A DNA stretch of 64,000 nucleotides. It comes from CBDDBH01 sp965225625 (GTDB lineage Bacteria; Pseudomonadota; Gammaproteobacteria; JADZEE01). The notes beneath the pieces are model-generated. The model saw only the letters and a list, made by a program, of their open reading frames with translations, had not been told where the DNA came from and searched no databases. Made by a program: the position numbers and the translations under genes. Of the stretch, positions 25,422-34,771 are shown one piece after another (positions within the stretch are counted from its first letter, which is position 1; the number at the start of each line of letters is the position of its first letter). The stretch is taken from NCBI GenBank assembly GCA_965225625.1, contig CBDDBH010000033.1:62001-126000 (forward strand), read 5' to 3'.

Positions 25422-26090
25422 ATGGCTTCCACTCGTTTTGCTGTTGCAAGTCCGCAAGGCTCGGCACTAGCGACCAACAAACTCATTCGCAATACCTACA
25501 CGTTGTTGTCCATGACGTTAATCTTTAGCGCGCTCATGGCTGGCGTGTCCATGTCGCTGGGTATGGGTCCAAGTTCATCCATGTTCGCCTTTTTCGGCGC
25601 CTTTGGCTTGATCTGGCTGGTGCTGCCGCGCACCGCGAACTCGGCCGCCGGCCTCGGTGTAGTGTTCGCGATTACTGGCTTATTGGGATTCAGCCTGGGC
25701 CCGATGTTAAGCATGTATCTCAGCCTACCCAATGGTGGGCAGACTGTGATGACCGCCCTGGGCGGTACCGGCGTTATCTTCCTTGGATTATCCGGCTATG
25801 CACTTACCACGCGCAAAGACTTCAGCTTTATGGGCGGGTTTTTAATGGTCGGCATGCTGGTGGTGCTAATGGCGATTGTGGGAAATATTTTCTTCGCAAT
25901 CCCAGCATTGTCACTGGCCATCTCGGCTGTCGTGATCATGCTTATGAGCGGTTTCATACTGTATGACACGGGCCGCATGGTGAACGGTGGAGAAACGAAT
26001 TACATACACGCTACCGTCGGTTTGTATCTGAGTATTTTCAACATATTTATTCATCTGTTGAATCTGCTGACGGCGTTTGGCGACGACTGA
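25422..26090 (+). CDS. Bax inhibitor-1/YccA family membrane protein
   Basis: A 222-residue polytopic protein with about seven transmembrane segments and the family's conserved places: LIRNTYTLLSMTLIFSALMA at the first helix and FILYDTGRMVNGGETNYI with Asp in the last part. YccA interacts with the FtsH protease in E. coli, and the wider family includes calcium-leak channels. A strong TAGGAGG ribosome site precedes the ATG, and a strong terminator follows the stop, so the gene is monocistronic. Confidence 0.92.
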   Translation: MASTRFAVASPQGSALATNKLIRNTYTLLSMTLIFSALMAGVSMSLGMGPSSSMFAFFGAFGLIWLVLPRTANSAAGLGVVFAITGLLGFSLGPMLSMYLSLPNGGQTVMTALGGTGVIFLGLSGYALTTRKDFSFMGGFLMVGMLVVLMAIVGNIFFAIPALSLAISAVVIMLMSGFILYDTGRMVNGGETNYIHATVGLYLSIFNIFIHLLNLLTAFGDD

Positions 26091-26114
26091 CGGGACGCGG
26101 TTTTCGATAACCAG

Positions 26115-26150
26115 GACCGGGTCGGCTCGCGCTGACCCGGTCTTTTTTTT
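26115..26150 (+). terminator. Rho-independent terminator after the yccA-like gene
   Basis: A perfect 9-bp stem (GACCGGGTC ... GACCCGGTC), loop of ten bases, then eight T residues, 25 bases after the stop codon. Confidence 0.92.
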
Positions 26151-26164
26151 GCCGGGCAAATGCT

Positions 26165-26344
26165 ATGAGTACTTGGATGAAAATCGCGTGGGCCATTCCG
26201 TTCATCATTATGATTGTGCTGATCTGGCCTCGCGCGAAAATAATGTTGGAGGAAAGCCGCGAGGCGGAGTCCGACTGGAAATCGGTTATCGTGCCTATCG
26301 GGGTGGTTGTGGCGTTTGTTGCTTTGCTGATCTGGGCGGCGTGA
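26165..26344 (+). CDS. Small two-span membrane protein, 59 residues
   Basis: The frame starts MSTWMKIAWAIPFIIMIVLIW, has a charged loop (RAKIMLEESREAESDWKS) and a second hydrophobic span (VIVPIGVVVAFVALLIWAA). It begins 15 bases after a terminator and has only a weak ribosome site (GGGCAAATGCT). The two clean membrane spans make a real gene likely. It is convergent with serS. No family is recognised. Confidence 0.55.
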   Translation: MSTWMKIAWAIPFIIMIVLIWPRAKIMLEESREAESDWKSVIVPIGVVVAFVALLIWAA

Positions 26345-26367
26345 ACAACCCGTAAAGCGGCACGGTC

Positions 26368-27648
26368 CTAGCCGCCGGGTCGCATCACATCCGCATTATT
26401 CAGATACGGTCGCAGAACCTCAGGGATGCGAATACTGCCATCGGCTTGCTGGTAGTTCTCCATGACGGCGATCATCGCCCGCCCAACCGCCACTCCGGAT
26501 CCGTTCAAGGTATGTATGAGTTCCGGTTTGCCCGTTTCCGGGTTGCGCCAGCGAGCTTTGATTCGTCGAGCTTGAAATGCTTCAAAATTGCTGCATGAAG
26601 AGATCTCGCGAAATCGCTGCTGACTAGGTAACCACACTTCCAGGTCATAGGTCTTGGCCGCGGAAAATCCCAAATCACCGGTACATAGCGCGACGACCCG
26701 ATAGGGCAATTTCAGACGTTGCAGAATTGATTCGGCATGACCCGTCAGCGCTTCCAACGCGTCATATGACATCTCGGGCCGCACCATTTGCACGAGTTCG
26801 ACTTTCTCGAATTGGTGTTGGCGGATCATCCCGCGGGTGTCCTTACCGTAGGAGCCGGCTTCGCTGCGGAAACACGGGCTATGGCAGACATAACGCCGCG
26901 GCAGCGTTTCGGCTTCCAGGATGCGATCGCGTGCCAGGTTGGTAACCGGCACCTCGGCCGTTGGGATGAGATAAAGCCCCTGCTCCGGCACTGAAAATAA
27001 ATCTTCGGCAAATTTGGGCAACTGCCCGGTTCCCTGGAGGCTGTCGGCGTTTACGAGCAATGGAACATATACTTCGGTGTAGCCGTGCTCTGCGGTATGC
27101 ACATCCAACATAAACTGAGTCAGCGCTCGCTGCAGGCGTGCGAGCGGGCCGGATAACACCACGAAGCGCGAACCGGCAATACTGACCGCGCGTTCGAAAT
27201 CCATGGCGTCTAGTCCCGCGCCGAGGTCCACGTGGTCTTGCGGTTCGAATGCGAACTGCGGCAACTCACCCCAACGCCGTAGCTCTTCGTTGGCCGCCTC
27301 ATCCGGTCCATCCGGAACGGATTCATGCGGTATGTTCGGTAAATCTAGCGAGAACTCTGCGATGCGGCTTTGTAATTCCTCGAGTTGTTGCTCACAGCTT
27401 TTTAGCTGCACGCCAAGCTCGGCAACTTCCGCTCGTAGCGGTTCAATGTCGCCGCCATCGGCCTTGGTTCGGCCAATCGCTTTGGACTGGGCGTTGCGCC
27501 GCTGTTGCAGCTCCTGAGTCTGCACCTGGATGCGCTTGCGATCGGTTTCAATAGCACGAAAGGTCTGTGTGTCGAGATTGGCGCCGCGCCGGGCGAGTGT
27601 GCGTTGCACTTCCTCGATCTGGCTGCGCAACAATGCGGGATCCAGCAT
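26368..27648 (-). CDS. serS: Seryl-tRNA synthetase
   Basis: A 426-residue class II synthetase charging tRNA-Ser. The N-terminal coiled-coil arm (about residues 30-100, rich in Gln, Glu and Arg) binds the long variable arm. Motif 2 is in CFRSEAGSYGKDTRGMIRQH and motif 3 in LNGSGVAVGRAMIAVMENY. Length and motifs are as usual. It is the last gene of a minus-strand run rarA-crcB-DUF190-serS, and starts about 13 bases after the DUF190 stop, consistent with one operon. Confidence 0.97.
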   Translation of the reverse strand: MLDPALLRSQIEEVQRTLARRGANLDTQTFRAIETDRKRIQVQTQELQQRRNAQSKAIGRTKADGGDIEPLRAEVAELGVQLKSCEQQLEELQSRIAEFSLDLPNIPHESVPDGPDEAANEELRRWGELPQFAFEPQDHVDLGAGLDAMDFERAVSIAGSRFVVLSGPLARLQRALTQFMLDVHTAEHGYTEVYVPLLVNADSLQGTGQLPKFAEDLFSVPEQGLYLIPTAEVPVTNLARDRILEAETLPRRYVCHSPCFRSEAGSYGKDTRGMIRQHQFEKVELVQMVRPEMSYDALEALTGHAESILQRLKLPYRVVALCTGDLGFSAAKTYDLEVWLPSQQRFREISSCSNFEAFQARRIKARWRNPETGKPELIHTLNGSGVAVGRAMIAVMENYQQADGSIRIPEVLRPYLNNADVMRPGG

Positions 27649-27661
27649 TGGGTACTTCCTT

Positions 27662-27964
27662 TTAAACTGTAACCTGCGCCGCCCAACTGACTATGTGGCC
27701 GGGTTCGACGCGCGCGTTGAGCGCAGTGATTATGCCGGTGACTTTTTCAGGCACATCGAAAAATTCGATGGTTACCGCCAACTCAAATGCAGTATCGATA
27801 AGTTTCGATGAATGCATGTGTCCCGACTTGCCAAAACCGGTAATGCCGCGGAATACCGTAACACCTCGCACTTTGCTTTCGTCATGCAGGAATTTAACTA
27901 ATTCATCCAACAGCCGCCCCTCCGTGAGGTAGACGCGAAGCATGGTCACTGCCTGCATGCTCAT
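27662..27964 (-). CDS. DUF190 family protein, CrcB-associated
   Basis: A 100-residue protein (from MSMQAVTMLRVYLTEG) of the DUF190 family, a ferredoxin-like fold related to PII-type regulators. The motif GVTVFRGITGFGKSGHMHSS is typical. These genes are commonly next to crcB, as here: the ATG overlaps the crcB stop as ATGA, so the two are translationally coupled. A regulatory or fluoride-linked role is inferred from this linkage. The frame is intact. Confidence 0.85.
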   Translation of the reverse strand: MSMQAVTMLRVYLTEGRLLDELVKFLHDESKVRGVTVFRGITGFGKSGHMHSSKLIDTAFELAVTIEFFDVPEKVTGIITALNARVEPGHIVSWAAQVTV

Positions 27965-28338
27965 AACTGGCGCCCGAGTATAAGCCCGATCCAACACACC
28001 AGCACGCACAGCGAGACGCTGAGCACAATATTCAACCCCGCCTTCGCCCCCTGCCCGGCCTCGATAAGCTGCAAGGTTTCAATCGAGAACGTCGAGAATG
28101 TCGTAAAAGCGCCCAGAACGCCGATCAATAAGACGCCGCGAAGCTCAGGTGAGACATCCATGCGCTCAACGAGCAGCACGTATCCAAAGCCCATGAACAA
28201 CGATCCCAGTACGTTTACGCTGAGGGTGCCGTATGGAAAATCCTGGCCAAGCTAGCGATGCATGGCGCTCGAAAGCCAGAAACGCAAAACGGCTCCGACA
28301 GCACCGCCACAAGCAACCGATAAAGTGCGAATTAGCAA
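27961..28338 (-). pseudogene. crcB: CrcB fluoride channel gene with an in-frame amber codon
   Basis: This encodes a small four-span fluoride channel of 125 codons, the normal CrcB length. The frame runs from a TTG at 28338, which has a GGAG ribosome site overlapping the rarA stop, through RTLSVACGGAVGAVLRFWL, then LGQDFPYGTLSVNVLGSLF, GAFTTFSTFSIET, to GLILGRQL. Codon 29 (28254-28252) is TAG where homologs mostly carry a residue such as Trp (SSAMHR-stop-LGQDFP). The rest is well conserved, so the stop is recent, a base-call error, or read through. If the stop is real, an internal start at 28200 would give only the last 79 residues, lacking the first helix. Confidence 0.8.
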
Positions 28339-28344
28339 CCCAGG

Positions 28345-29694
28345 CTACTCCGGTTCAGAATCGTTTTCGGGACCGTTGGCATCCAACGCCCGCAATTCTG
28401 CAAGCCGTTCCGCAACCTTTATCTCCAGCCCTCTGTTCACCGGATGATAGTAGCGCGGTTGTCCCATAGACTTCGGGAAGTACTGGACGCCGGCCGCGTA
28501 GCCGTCCTCCTCGTCGTGCGCATAGCGGTAGCCATCACCAAAGCCAAGATCCTTTGCCAGTCGGGTTGGCGCGTTTCGCAGATGCGCTGGCACCTCTAAA
28601 GATCCGTATCGTTCGACGTCTGCGCGCGCTGCGCCGAATGCTTTGTATACGGCATTACTCTTCGCCGCACAGGCGAGAAATACGACCGCTTGCGCGATCG
28701 CGAGTTCACCCTCCGGAGTGCCCAGGCGTTGGAACGCATCCCACGCATCGAGCGTGGTGCGCAAGGCCCGCGGATCGGCGTTGCCGATGTCTTCGGATGC
28801 TATCCTGACAAGCCGGCGGGCGATATATAAGGGATCGCAACCGCCGTCTAGCATGCGGGTGAACCAATACAATGCTGCATCCGGTGCCGAGCCGCGTATA
28901 GCTTTGTGTAATGCTGATATTTGATCGTAGAAAATGTCCCCGCCTTTATCGAAACGGCGCACGCCGCCGCCGGCCAGAACCCGATCAATCACCTGCACAT
29001 CGATATGACCATTTTCCGCAAGCTCGGCAGCCAGCTCGAACAAATTGATCGCCCGGCGCGCATCTCCATCTCCGGCGCGCGCCAGGGTGTCGCGCGAAGC
29101 GTCGTCGAGTTTCAATTGCCTGCCGGCTTCCGCCGCCAAAAAGCTCAGCGCTTTATCCAGGATCTGCTCTATCTGGTGATGCTCCAATGCCTTCAAAGGA
29201 TAGACACGCACGCGAGACAACAATGCGTTGTTGAGTTCAAACGCTGGATTCTCGGTGGTCGCGCCAACGAATACTATCGTGCCGTTTTCGATGTGCGGCA
29301 GGAATGAATCCTGCTGTGCTTTGTTGAAGCGATGCACCTCGTCAACGAATAAGATGGTGCCGGTGCCGCGTTCGCCCTGCAGGCGTTGCGCGTTCGCAAC
29401 CGCCTCGCGGACGTCTTTAACGCCGCTCAGCACTGCTGACAATGTTACGAATGCATAGTCGGATTGCTCGGCCAGCAACCGCGCCAATGTTGTTTTGCCG
29501 GTTCCCGGGGATCCCCAGAACACCATCGAATGCGGTACGCCGGTTTGAAATGCCCGCCGCAGCGGCTTGCCTTCTCCCAGTACGTGATCCTGACCGACGA
29601 TGTCGGCGACCGTAGTCGGCCGCATGCGATCGGCGAGCGGCCGCCAAGCTCCCCTAGTATCGCTAAATAGATCCGATTCGGTGCCAGTCCGCAT
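28345..29694 (-). CDS. rarA: Replication-associated recombination protein A (AAA+ ATPase)
   Basis: A 449-residue MgsA/RarA protein acting at stalled replication forks. Walker A is in FWGSPGTGKTTLARLL, Walker B in ILFVDEVHRFNKAQQDSF, sensor 1 in VFVGATTENPAFELN, and a C-terminal tetramerisation domain follows (IASEDIGNADPRA, then VPAHLRNAPTRL). Gene order lolA-rarA-crcB-serS is common in gammaproteobacteria. The start MRTGTESDLFSD is preferred. The frame is intact. Confidence 0.95.
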   Translation of the reverse strand: MRTGTESDLFSDTRGAWRPLADRMRPTTVADIVGQDHVLGEGKPLRRAFQTGVPHSMVFWGSPGTGKTTLARLLAEQSDYAFVTLSAVLSGVKDVREAVANAQRLQGERGTGTILFVDEVHRFNKAQQDSFLPHIENGTIVFVGATTENPAFELNNALLSRVRVYPLKALEHHQIEQILDKALSFLAAEAGRQLKLDDASRDTLARAGDGDARRAINLFELAAELAENGHIDVQVIDRVLAGGGVRRFDKGGDIFYDQISALHKAIRGSAPDAALYWFTRMLDGGCDPLYIARRLVRIASEDIGNADPRALRTTLDAWDAFQRLGTPEGELAIAQAVVFLACAAKSNAVYKAFGAARADVERYGSLEVPAHLRNAPTRLAKDLGFGDGYRYAHDEEDGYAAGVQYFPKSMGQPRYYHPVNRGLEIKVAERLAELRALDANGPENDSEPE

Positions 29695-29733
29695 CGCGCG
29701 CTATAACCTGAACGAGCTTGTCCGATCTGCGGG

Positions 29734-30405
29734 TCAATCCGCCGGTGCTTCGACGATATCAACCCCCGGAGGCACCGTGAATTTAAACAAGTCGGTCGGC
29801 AGCTCGCCATCGCGCTTCTCGGCAGCGAACCTGAGCTGCGTAATTTGACCGAGGTTATCGCTCAGCTCCATTACCCGCAGCCCTTCTTCATCAAAGCCAA
29901 GACGCATACCCGCGTACTGCTCGTCCACGTCCCGCGGGGTCAATCCCAACCATAGCAGTCCGTCACTCTCCCCCAGCTCCGCTACAACGAAATGCTCGTC
30001 GGGATCCATGTCGCTGCTCAACAGTAACATGGGGGTATTCTGCGGCCCATCGCCAATGGGTCTACGCGTGACCTGTTCCAGATCTTCGTCGTAAATCCAG
30101 ATCGTACTACCGTCGGCAATAATGGACTGCACATAGGGTGAGTGGTAATCCCAGCGAAAGAGATCGGGCCGACGCAGATATACCAGGCCTTGCGACACGT
30201 CCAGACTTGTGCCCTCTTCACTGAACACTGTTTGCACGAAGTTTGCCTGTAATGTCGCGAAACCCTGCAGATAGCGATCGAAGGCCGCGCGGCCGGTGTC
30301 ACCGAACGCGTTACAGCTCAACGAACTCAGCAGCAAACCGATAATTGCCACTGCGGTGAGGCCGCTACCCGTTGGATGAGAAGTTTGCACAGTTTCGTTA
30401 GTCAT
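29734..30405 (-). CDS. lolA: Outer-membrane lipoprotein carrier protein LolA
   Basis: A 223-residue periplasmic chaperone that moves lipoproteins from LolCDE to LolB. It has a signal-like hydrophobic stretch (LTAVAIIGLLLSSLSCNAFG), preceded by a longer than usual N-terminus (MTNETVQTSHPTGSG). The mature part shows YLQGFATLQANFVQTVFSE and LVYLRRPDLFRWDYHSPYVQ, typical of LolA. The ATG at 30405 overlaps the end of ftsK by eight bases, so coupling is likely. lolC and lolD lie 20 kb away. Confidence 0.93.
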   Translation of the reverse strand: MTNETVQTSHPTGSGLTAVAIIGLLLSSLSCNAFGDTGRAAFDRYLQGFATLQANFVQTVFSEEGTSLDVSQGLVYLRRPDLFRWDYHSPYVQSIIADGSTIWIYDEDLEQVTRRPIGDGPQNTPMLLLSSDMDPDEHFVVAELGESDGLLWLGLTPRDVDEQYAGMRLGFDEEGLRVMELSDNLGQITQLRFAAEKRDGELPTDLFKFTVPPGVDIVEAPAD

Positions 30406-32701
30406 CTTTCGGCGGTGGTGGCGCCAATACCTCACGCGAGCCATTGGATTGAAGTTCACCGACCACGCCCGAACGTTCCATTTCCTCGATCATCCGCGCA
30501 GCACGGTTGTAGCCGATCTTGAGCCGCCGTTGTATGCCCGACACCGACGCTCTGCGGGTCTCGGTTACGATGCGCACCGCGGAATCATACAATTCGTCCG
30601 CCTCTTCATCCTCTGGGCCCAAGCCGGCGATAGCGCTGGCCTCCGCTTCAGAGGGTCCGTTCAAAACATCATCTATGTAGCTGGGTTCTCCCCTTTTCTT
30701 GAGGTTGTCCACCACCTTATGGACCTCTTGATCGGACACGAACGCTCCGTGTACACGGTTTGGAATCGCCGTGCCCGGTGGCAAATACAGCATGTCGCCG
30801 TGGCCAAGCAGGTTCTCTGCACCGATTTGATCCAGGATGGTGCGCGAATCCACGCGGGAGGAAACCTGGAACGCAATGCGGCTGGGAATATTAGCCTTGA
30901 TAAGGCCGGTGATGACATCCACTGACGGCCGTTGCGTTGCGAGGATCAAGTGGATCCCCGACGCGCGCGCTTTTTGCGCGAGTCTCGCGATCAGCTCCTC
31001 CACCTTTTTGCCGGTGGTCATCATCATATCGGCAAATTCATCGACGATAACGACGATGTAGGGCAACGAGCTCAAGGTAGGTGCTTCATCATCGTCGCCA
31101 TCGGGGGGCGGCTGATAGCCAGGTTCCAGTAACGGTTCGCCGCTTGCTTCAGCGTCCAGAACCTTGCGATTGTAGCCGGTGATATTGCGTACGCCCAACG
31201 TAGACATGAGTTGATAGCGCCGCTCCATTTCCGCAACACACCAGCGCAAAGCGTTCGCCGCTTCTTTCATGTCCGTCACGACAGGCGCCAGCAACGGTGG
31301 GATCCCTTCATACACTGAAAGTTCCAACATTTTGGGATCAATCATGATCAAGCGCACGTCCTGCGCGGTGGCCTTGTACAGCAAACTCAAGATCATTGCG
31401 TTAAGCGCTACGGATTTGCCTGCCCCGGTGGTACCCGCTACCAGCAGGTGCGGCATTCGCGCAAGATCCACAACCACCGGATTGCCGGCGATATCTTTAC
31501 CCAGTGCCAAGGTCATTGGCGAGGAACTCATTTCATATTCACGTGAATTCAGAATTTCGCTAAGGTTTACGATTTCGCGCCGCTCGTTGGGGATCTCCAG
31601 CCCAATCACGGACTTACCCGGGATCACTTCAACAACACGCACACTGATCGTGGACAGTGAACGGGCGAGGTCTTTTGACAAATTGGTGATACGGCTCGCT
31701 TTCAGTCCCGGCGCTGGTTTCAACTCAAATCGCGTGATAACCGGTCCCGGATGTACGGCTACTACCTCCACCTCGACGCCAAAGTCTTTGAGCTTGAACT
31801 CAACCTGTCGTGAAATTGCTTCCAGCACTTCCGGGGAATAACCACCCACGGCGGCAACTGGCTGATCGAGTAGACTCAGCGGCGGCAATACGGAATTAGG
31901 TGGATCGTCGAATAAAGGCTTTTGTCGTTCTTTCTCGGCCCGCTCGCTCACCTCCATCACCGGCGCAACGGGTTCGATAACCGGTTTCGGTCGCGCTTCT
32001 ACGCGAAGTTTTTCATCGCGCACCAACACTTCACGTTCGCGACGCGCCTGTCTACCTTTGGCGTAGTCCACCAACACGTGGCTGCTGCGTCGCGTTACCT
32101 CGACAAACGCCAGCGTGAGCCGCCCGGTATTGTCCATGAGCCACAACCACGACAGTCCTGTGCATAGCGTGATACCGGTAAGCAGCAGTGCCAGCATGAT
32201 CAGCGTGCCGCCGACACCTCCAAACACCGATACCAGCAGCTTGCCAACGACATCGCCTATGATGCCGCCTGCATCTTGCGGTAAATACGCATTACCCCGC
32301 AGCTGCACCCACAACAGACCGCAGCCCACCAGCAGCGTTAACACAAAACCGACGCCCCGCGTGGTCAAGTAAAAATAATCGAATTGCGCCTCGCCCTTGC
32401 CGCCGCGATAAAGCACCCATCCCAAAGTGCCGAGCATGAGTGGAAAAATATAACCCAGATAGCCAAAAAGATGTAGCAGTACATCGGCCAACCATGCGCC
32501 GACGATACCGCCGTTGTTATGAATGCTCGCGGCGGCACCCGCGCGGGTCCAACCGGGATCGGCCGGATGATGGGTAAACAGAGCGATGAAAAGAAACAGC
32601 GCCAACGCACCCAGAATGATCAGAGCTACTTCCCGAAATCGTCGCACAATTTGCGTGCCAAGCGCGGGAGTATCGATGTTTTTTCTGACCGCCTGCGCCA
32701 T
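30398..32701 (-). CDS. ftsK: DNA translocase FtsK
   Basis: A 767-residue septal translocase that pumps DNA during chromosome segregation. There are four to five N-terminal membrane spans (about residues 20-200), a short linker, then the motor: Walker A in LLVAGTTGAGKSVALNAM, Walker B in YIVVIVDEFADMMM, and a C-terminal gamma winged helix (SGIQRRLKIGYNRAARMIEE) that reads KOPS sites. The linker is short compared with the E. coli protein, as in many SpoIIIE/FtsK homologs. lolA follows with overlap. Confidence 0.96.
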   Translation of the reverse strand: MAQAVRKNIDTPALGTQIVRRFREVALIILGALALFLFIALFTHHPADPGWTRAGAAASIHNNGGIVGAWLADVLLHLFGYLGYIFPLMLGTLGWVLYRGGKGEAQFDYFYLTTRGVGFVLTLLVGCGLLWVQLRGNAYLPQDAGGIIGDVVGKLLVSVFGGVGGTLIMLALLLTGITLCTGLSWLWLMDNTGRLTLAFVEVTRRSSHVLVDYAKGRQARREREVLVRDEKLRVEARPKPVIEPVAPVMEVSERAEKERQKPLFDDPPNSVLPPLSLLDQPVAAVGGYSPEVLEAISRQVEFKLKDFGVEVEVVAVHPGPVITRFELKPAPGLKASRITNLSKDLARSLSTISVRVVEVIPGKSVIGLEIPNERREIVNLSEILNSREYEMSSSPMTLALGKDIAGNPVVVDLARMPHLLVAGTTGAGKSVALNAMILSLLYKATAQDVRLIMIDPKMLELSVYEGIPPLLAPVVTDMKEAANALRWCVAEMERRYQLMSTLGVRNITGYNRKVLDAEASGEPLLEPGYQPPPDGDDDEAPTLSSLPYIVVIVDEFADMMMTTGKKVEELIARLAQKARASGIHLILATQRPSVDVITGLIKANIPSRIAFQVSSRVDSRTILDQIGAENLLGHGDMLYLPPGTAIPNRVHGAFVSDQEVHKVVDNLKKRGEPSYIDDVLNGPSEAEASAIAGLGPEDEEADELYDSAVRIVTETRRASVSGIQRRLKIGYNRAARMIEEMERSGVVGELQSNGSREVLAPPPPKDD

Positions 32702-32865
32702 CTTTTTAAACTGAATTGTTTAAAGTTCCGATAAGATGCTGTATTTTATAGGGAATGATAACAGGATTCTGGCCAGTAATCGACGCCCGGTCTGCAGCGT
32801 TGAAACGGCTATTATATCCGCCTGAACACACCGGAAGTGCTGTCGTTGGGGACCCGCTTAAAGCA

Positions 32866-33684
32866 ATGCGCCGTTTGATGATTTCGCTCGCTACGATACT
32901 TGCTGCAACCTACGTTCTGTTGGGAGCCTCGTTGTATGTCTTCCAACCACGGTTCATTTACTTCCCCAGTAAACAGCTAGACGCAACGCCTGCGACACGC
33001 AATCTGCCTTTTGAAAATGTGCGATTCACGGCCGCCGACGGCGTTAGCCTGCACGGTTGGTTTGTCGCCCATCCTGAGGCGCGTGGCGTGGTGCTGTTTT
33101 TCCACGGTAACGCGGGGAATATATCGCACCGGCTGGAGACGCTGGAACTCATCTACAGCCTTGGTATGTCGACCCTGATCATCGATTACCGCGGCTATGG
33201 TGAAAGCGATGGCCGGCCGTCAGAATCTGGTACCTACGCCGACGCCGCCGGCGCATACGATTATCTGGTGCGAGCGCGCGGTGTCAGCGCCGACAAGATT
33301 GTTGTATTCGGTCGCTCATTGGGGGCTGCCATTGCAACCTGGCTTGCAGCGGAACGCGAAATCGGTGGCTTGGTTCTGGAAGCGGGATTCAGCTCCATCC
33401 GCGCAATGGCGAAGCACTATTATCCTTATTTCCCGAGTTCTTTGCTGGTTCGGATCCGCTATCCCAATATCGAACGCATCGCCGCGATAAGATGTCCAGT
33501 ATTGATTGCGCACAGTCCTGACGATGAGATCGTGCCATTCGCACACGGCCGGGCGTTGTATGATCGGGCGGCCACGCCGAAAACATTCGTCGAACTGCGT
33601 GGCGGTCACAACGATGCCTTTATCGTGACCGGCGCAGCATACGCGATCGCCCTGAACTCGTTTTTCACCGAGGTGTTGAGCTGA
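32866..33684 (+). CDS. Membrane-anchored alpha/beta hydrolase (BEM46-like)
   Basis: A 272-residue hydrolase with an N-terminal signal anchor (MRRLMISLATILAATYVLLG). The fold shows the oxyanion HG (VVLFFHGNAGNISHR), the nucleophile elbow GRSLGAA (Ser), Asp in SPDDEIVPF and His in RGGHNDAF. The substrate is unknown. The ATG at 32866 is chosen because it begins the anchor directly; an upstream frame to 32755 is open but lacks a ribosome site. The gene is divergent from ftsK and shares the 165-base space between them. Confidence 0.85.
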   Translation: MRRLMISLATILAATYVLLGASLYVFQPRFIYFPSKQLDATPATRNLPFENVRFTAADGVSLHGWFVAHPEARGVVLFFHGNAGNISHRLETLELIYSLGMSTLIIDYRGYGESDGRPSESGTYADAAGAYDYLVRARGVSADKIVVFGRSLGAAIATWLAAEREIGGLVLEAGFSSIRAMAKHYYPYFPSSLLVRIRYPNIERIAAIRCPVLIAHSPDDEIVPFAHGRALYDRAATPKTFVELRGGHNDAFIVTGAAYAIALNSFFTEVLS

Positions 33685-33700
33685 TCGTCAAACAGACATT

Positions 33701-34423
33701 ATGAAGCTTCAATTTTTTTCAGACATACATCTCGAATTCGGGCCGTTTGAAATTCCGGAAACAGATGCCGATGTCATTATTGCGGCGGGCGATGTCGGCC
33801 TTGGCGTCGACGGCGTGAAATGGCTGCAGACAACGACGAAACCGGTCATCTATATCGCCGGAAATCACGAGTTCTATTCCCACGAGATGGTTGCCACAAT
33901 GAGCGACCTTGCCGCCGCGGCCAAAAACACCAACGTTCATTTCCTCGATAACGAATCGATAGAAATTGACGGCGTGCGGTTTCTCGGCAGTACATTGTGG
34001 ACGGACTTCGGCGGCGGCAGCGAGGAGTTCATGACAGCCGCCGAACAAAATATGAATGACTATGTGCAGATCGGCCACACCAACGGCAACTTGACTGCGG
34101 AAATCGTTTTCAATATCAATGAACAATCCAGACAATGGCTGTCGGCAACCTTACGTGAGCCATTCGACGGCAGGACTGTTGTCGTCACCCATCATGCTCC
34201 CACATTCGAGAGCTGGACAGATACCGAACGACCAATTTTTAAATTCGCCTACTGCAATAATTTAAATGAATTGCTCGACGACTCTCAGATTGCACTGTGG
34301 ATCCACGGCCACATCCATCGTGTGGCCGATTACAACGCCAACGGCGTGCGTGTCGTATGCAACCCACGCGGCTACGATGGATACCAACGAATTCTTGGCT
34401 TCCGATGCCGCCAAGACTATTGA
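33701..34423 (+). CDS. Calcineurin-like metallophosphoesterase
   Basis: A 240-residue metallophosphoesterase. The metal-binding motifs are in order: FFSDIHLEF (D-x-H), IIAAGDVGLG (GD), IAGNHEFY (GNHE), VTHHAPTF (H) and WIHGHIHRVAD (GHxH). The substrate is unknown. It lies 16 bases after the hydrolase gene in the same direction, so the two may be cotranscribed. The frame is intact, and the gene ends just before a block of intergenic repeats. Confidence 0.88.
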   Translation: MKLQFFSDIHLEFGPFEIPETDADVIIAAGDVGLGVDGVKWLQTTTKPVIYIAGNHEFYSHEMVATMSDLAAAAKNTNVHFLDNESIEIDGVRFLGSTLWTDFGGGSEEFMTAAEQNMNDYVQIGHTNGNLTAEIVFNINEQSRQWLSATLREPFDGRTVVVTHHAPTFESWTDTERPIFKFAYCNNLNELLDDSQIALWIHGHIHRVADYNANGVRVVCNPRGYDGYQRILGFRCRQDY

Positions 34424-34452
34424 AATTTAGATTGGCGGGCTGATTTTTATTA

Positions 34453-34740
34453 CCCCTCACCCGACCGCCATGGATGGCGGAAGTGTAGGTCATGTACGAC
34501 TACAGGGATGTAGTAGGTAGAGCGAAGCACGCCTACAGGACGTAGGCGTTAGAACGACGCAGGAGCCAAAGTCGAGGAGCTAGAGCCGACGAGTCCACGG
34601 ATGGACGAGGTAGAACGACGCAGGAGGCCAAAGTCGAGGAACATTGACCTGCCTGTCCTTCTCCCGCAAGGGGGAGAAGGCACCTCGTGGTTTAACTCCC
34701 TCTCCCCTTGTGGGAGAGGGTTGGGGTGAGGGGTAGATTA
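34453..34740. repeat. Intergenic repeat mosaic
   Basis: A gene-free block of about 300 bases. At 34453-34480 lies the left half of a palindrome (CCCCTCACCCGACCGCCATGG...) found complete at 58160-58199. A 28/29-base direct repeat (AGAACGACGCAGGAG..CCAAAGTCGAGGA) occurs at 34551-34578 and 34612-34640. Near 34660-34735 are CTCCC-rich inverted segments of the kind CTCTCCCC...GGGAGAGG and GGGGTGAGGGG, a common intergenic repeat type. The block overlaps the 3' end of the decaying transporter gene. Confidence 0.75.
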
Positions 34741-34771
34741 AACCGGTTTACCGTAGGTGTAAGTACAGACC

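Noticed and set aside
28205..28340. Fluoride riboswitch before crcB
   Set aside because: crcB starts within the rarA stop region, leaving no leader for a riboswitch.
34551..34640. Direct repeats as a CRISPR array
   Set aside because: Only two copies, imperfect, with no regular spacers or cas genes.
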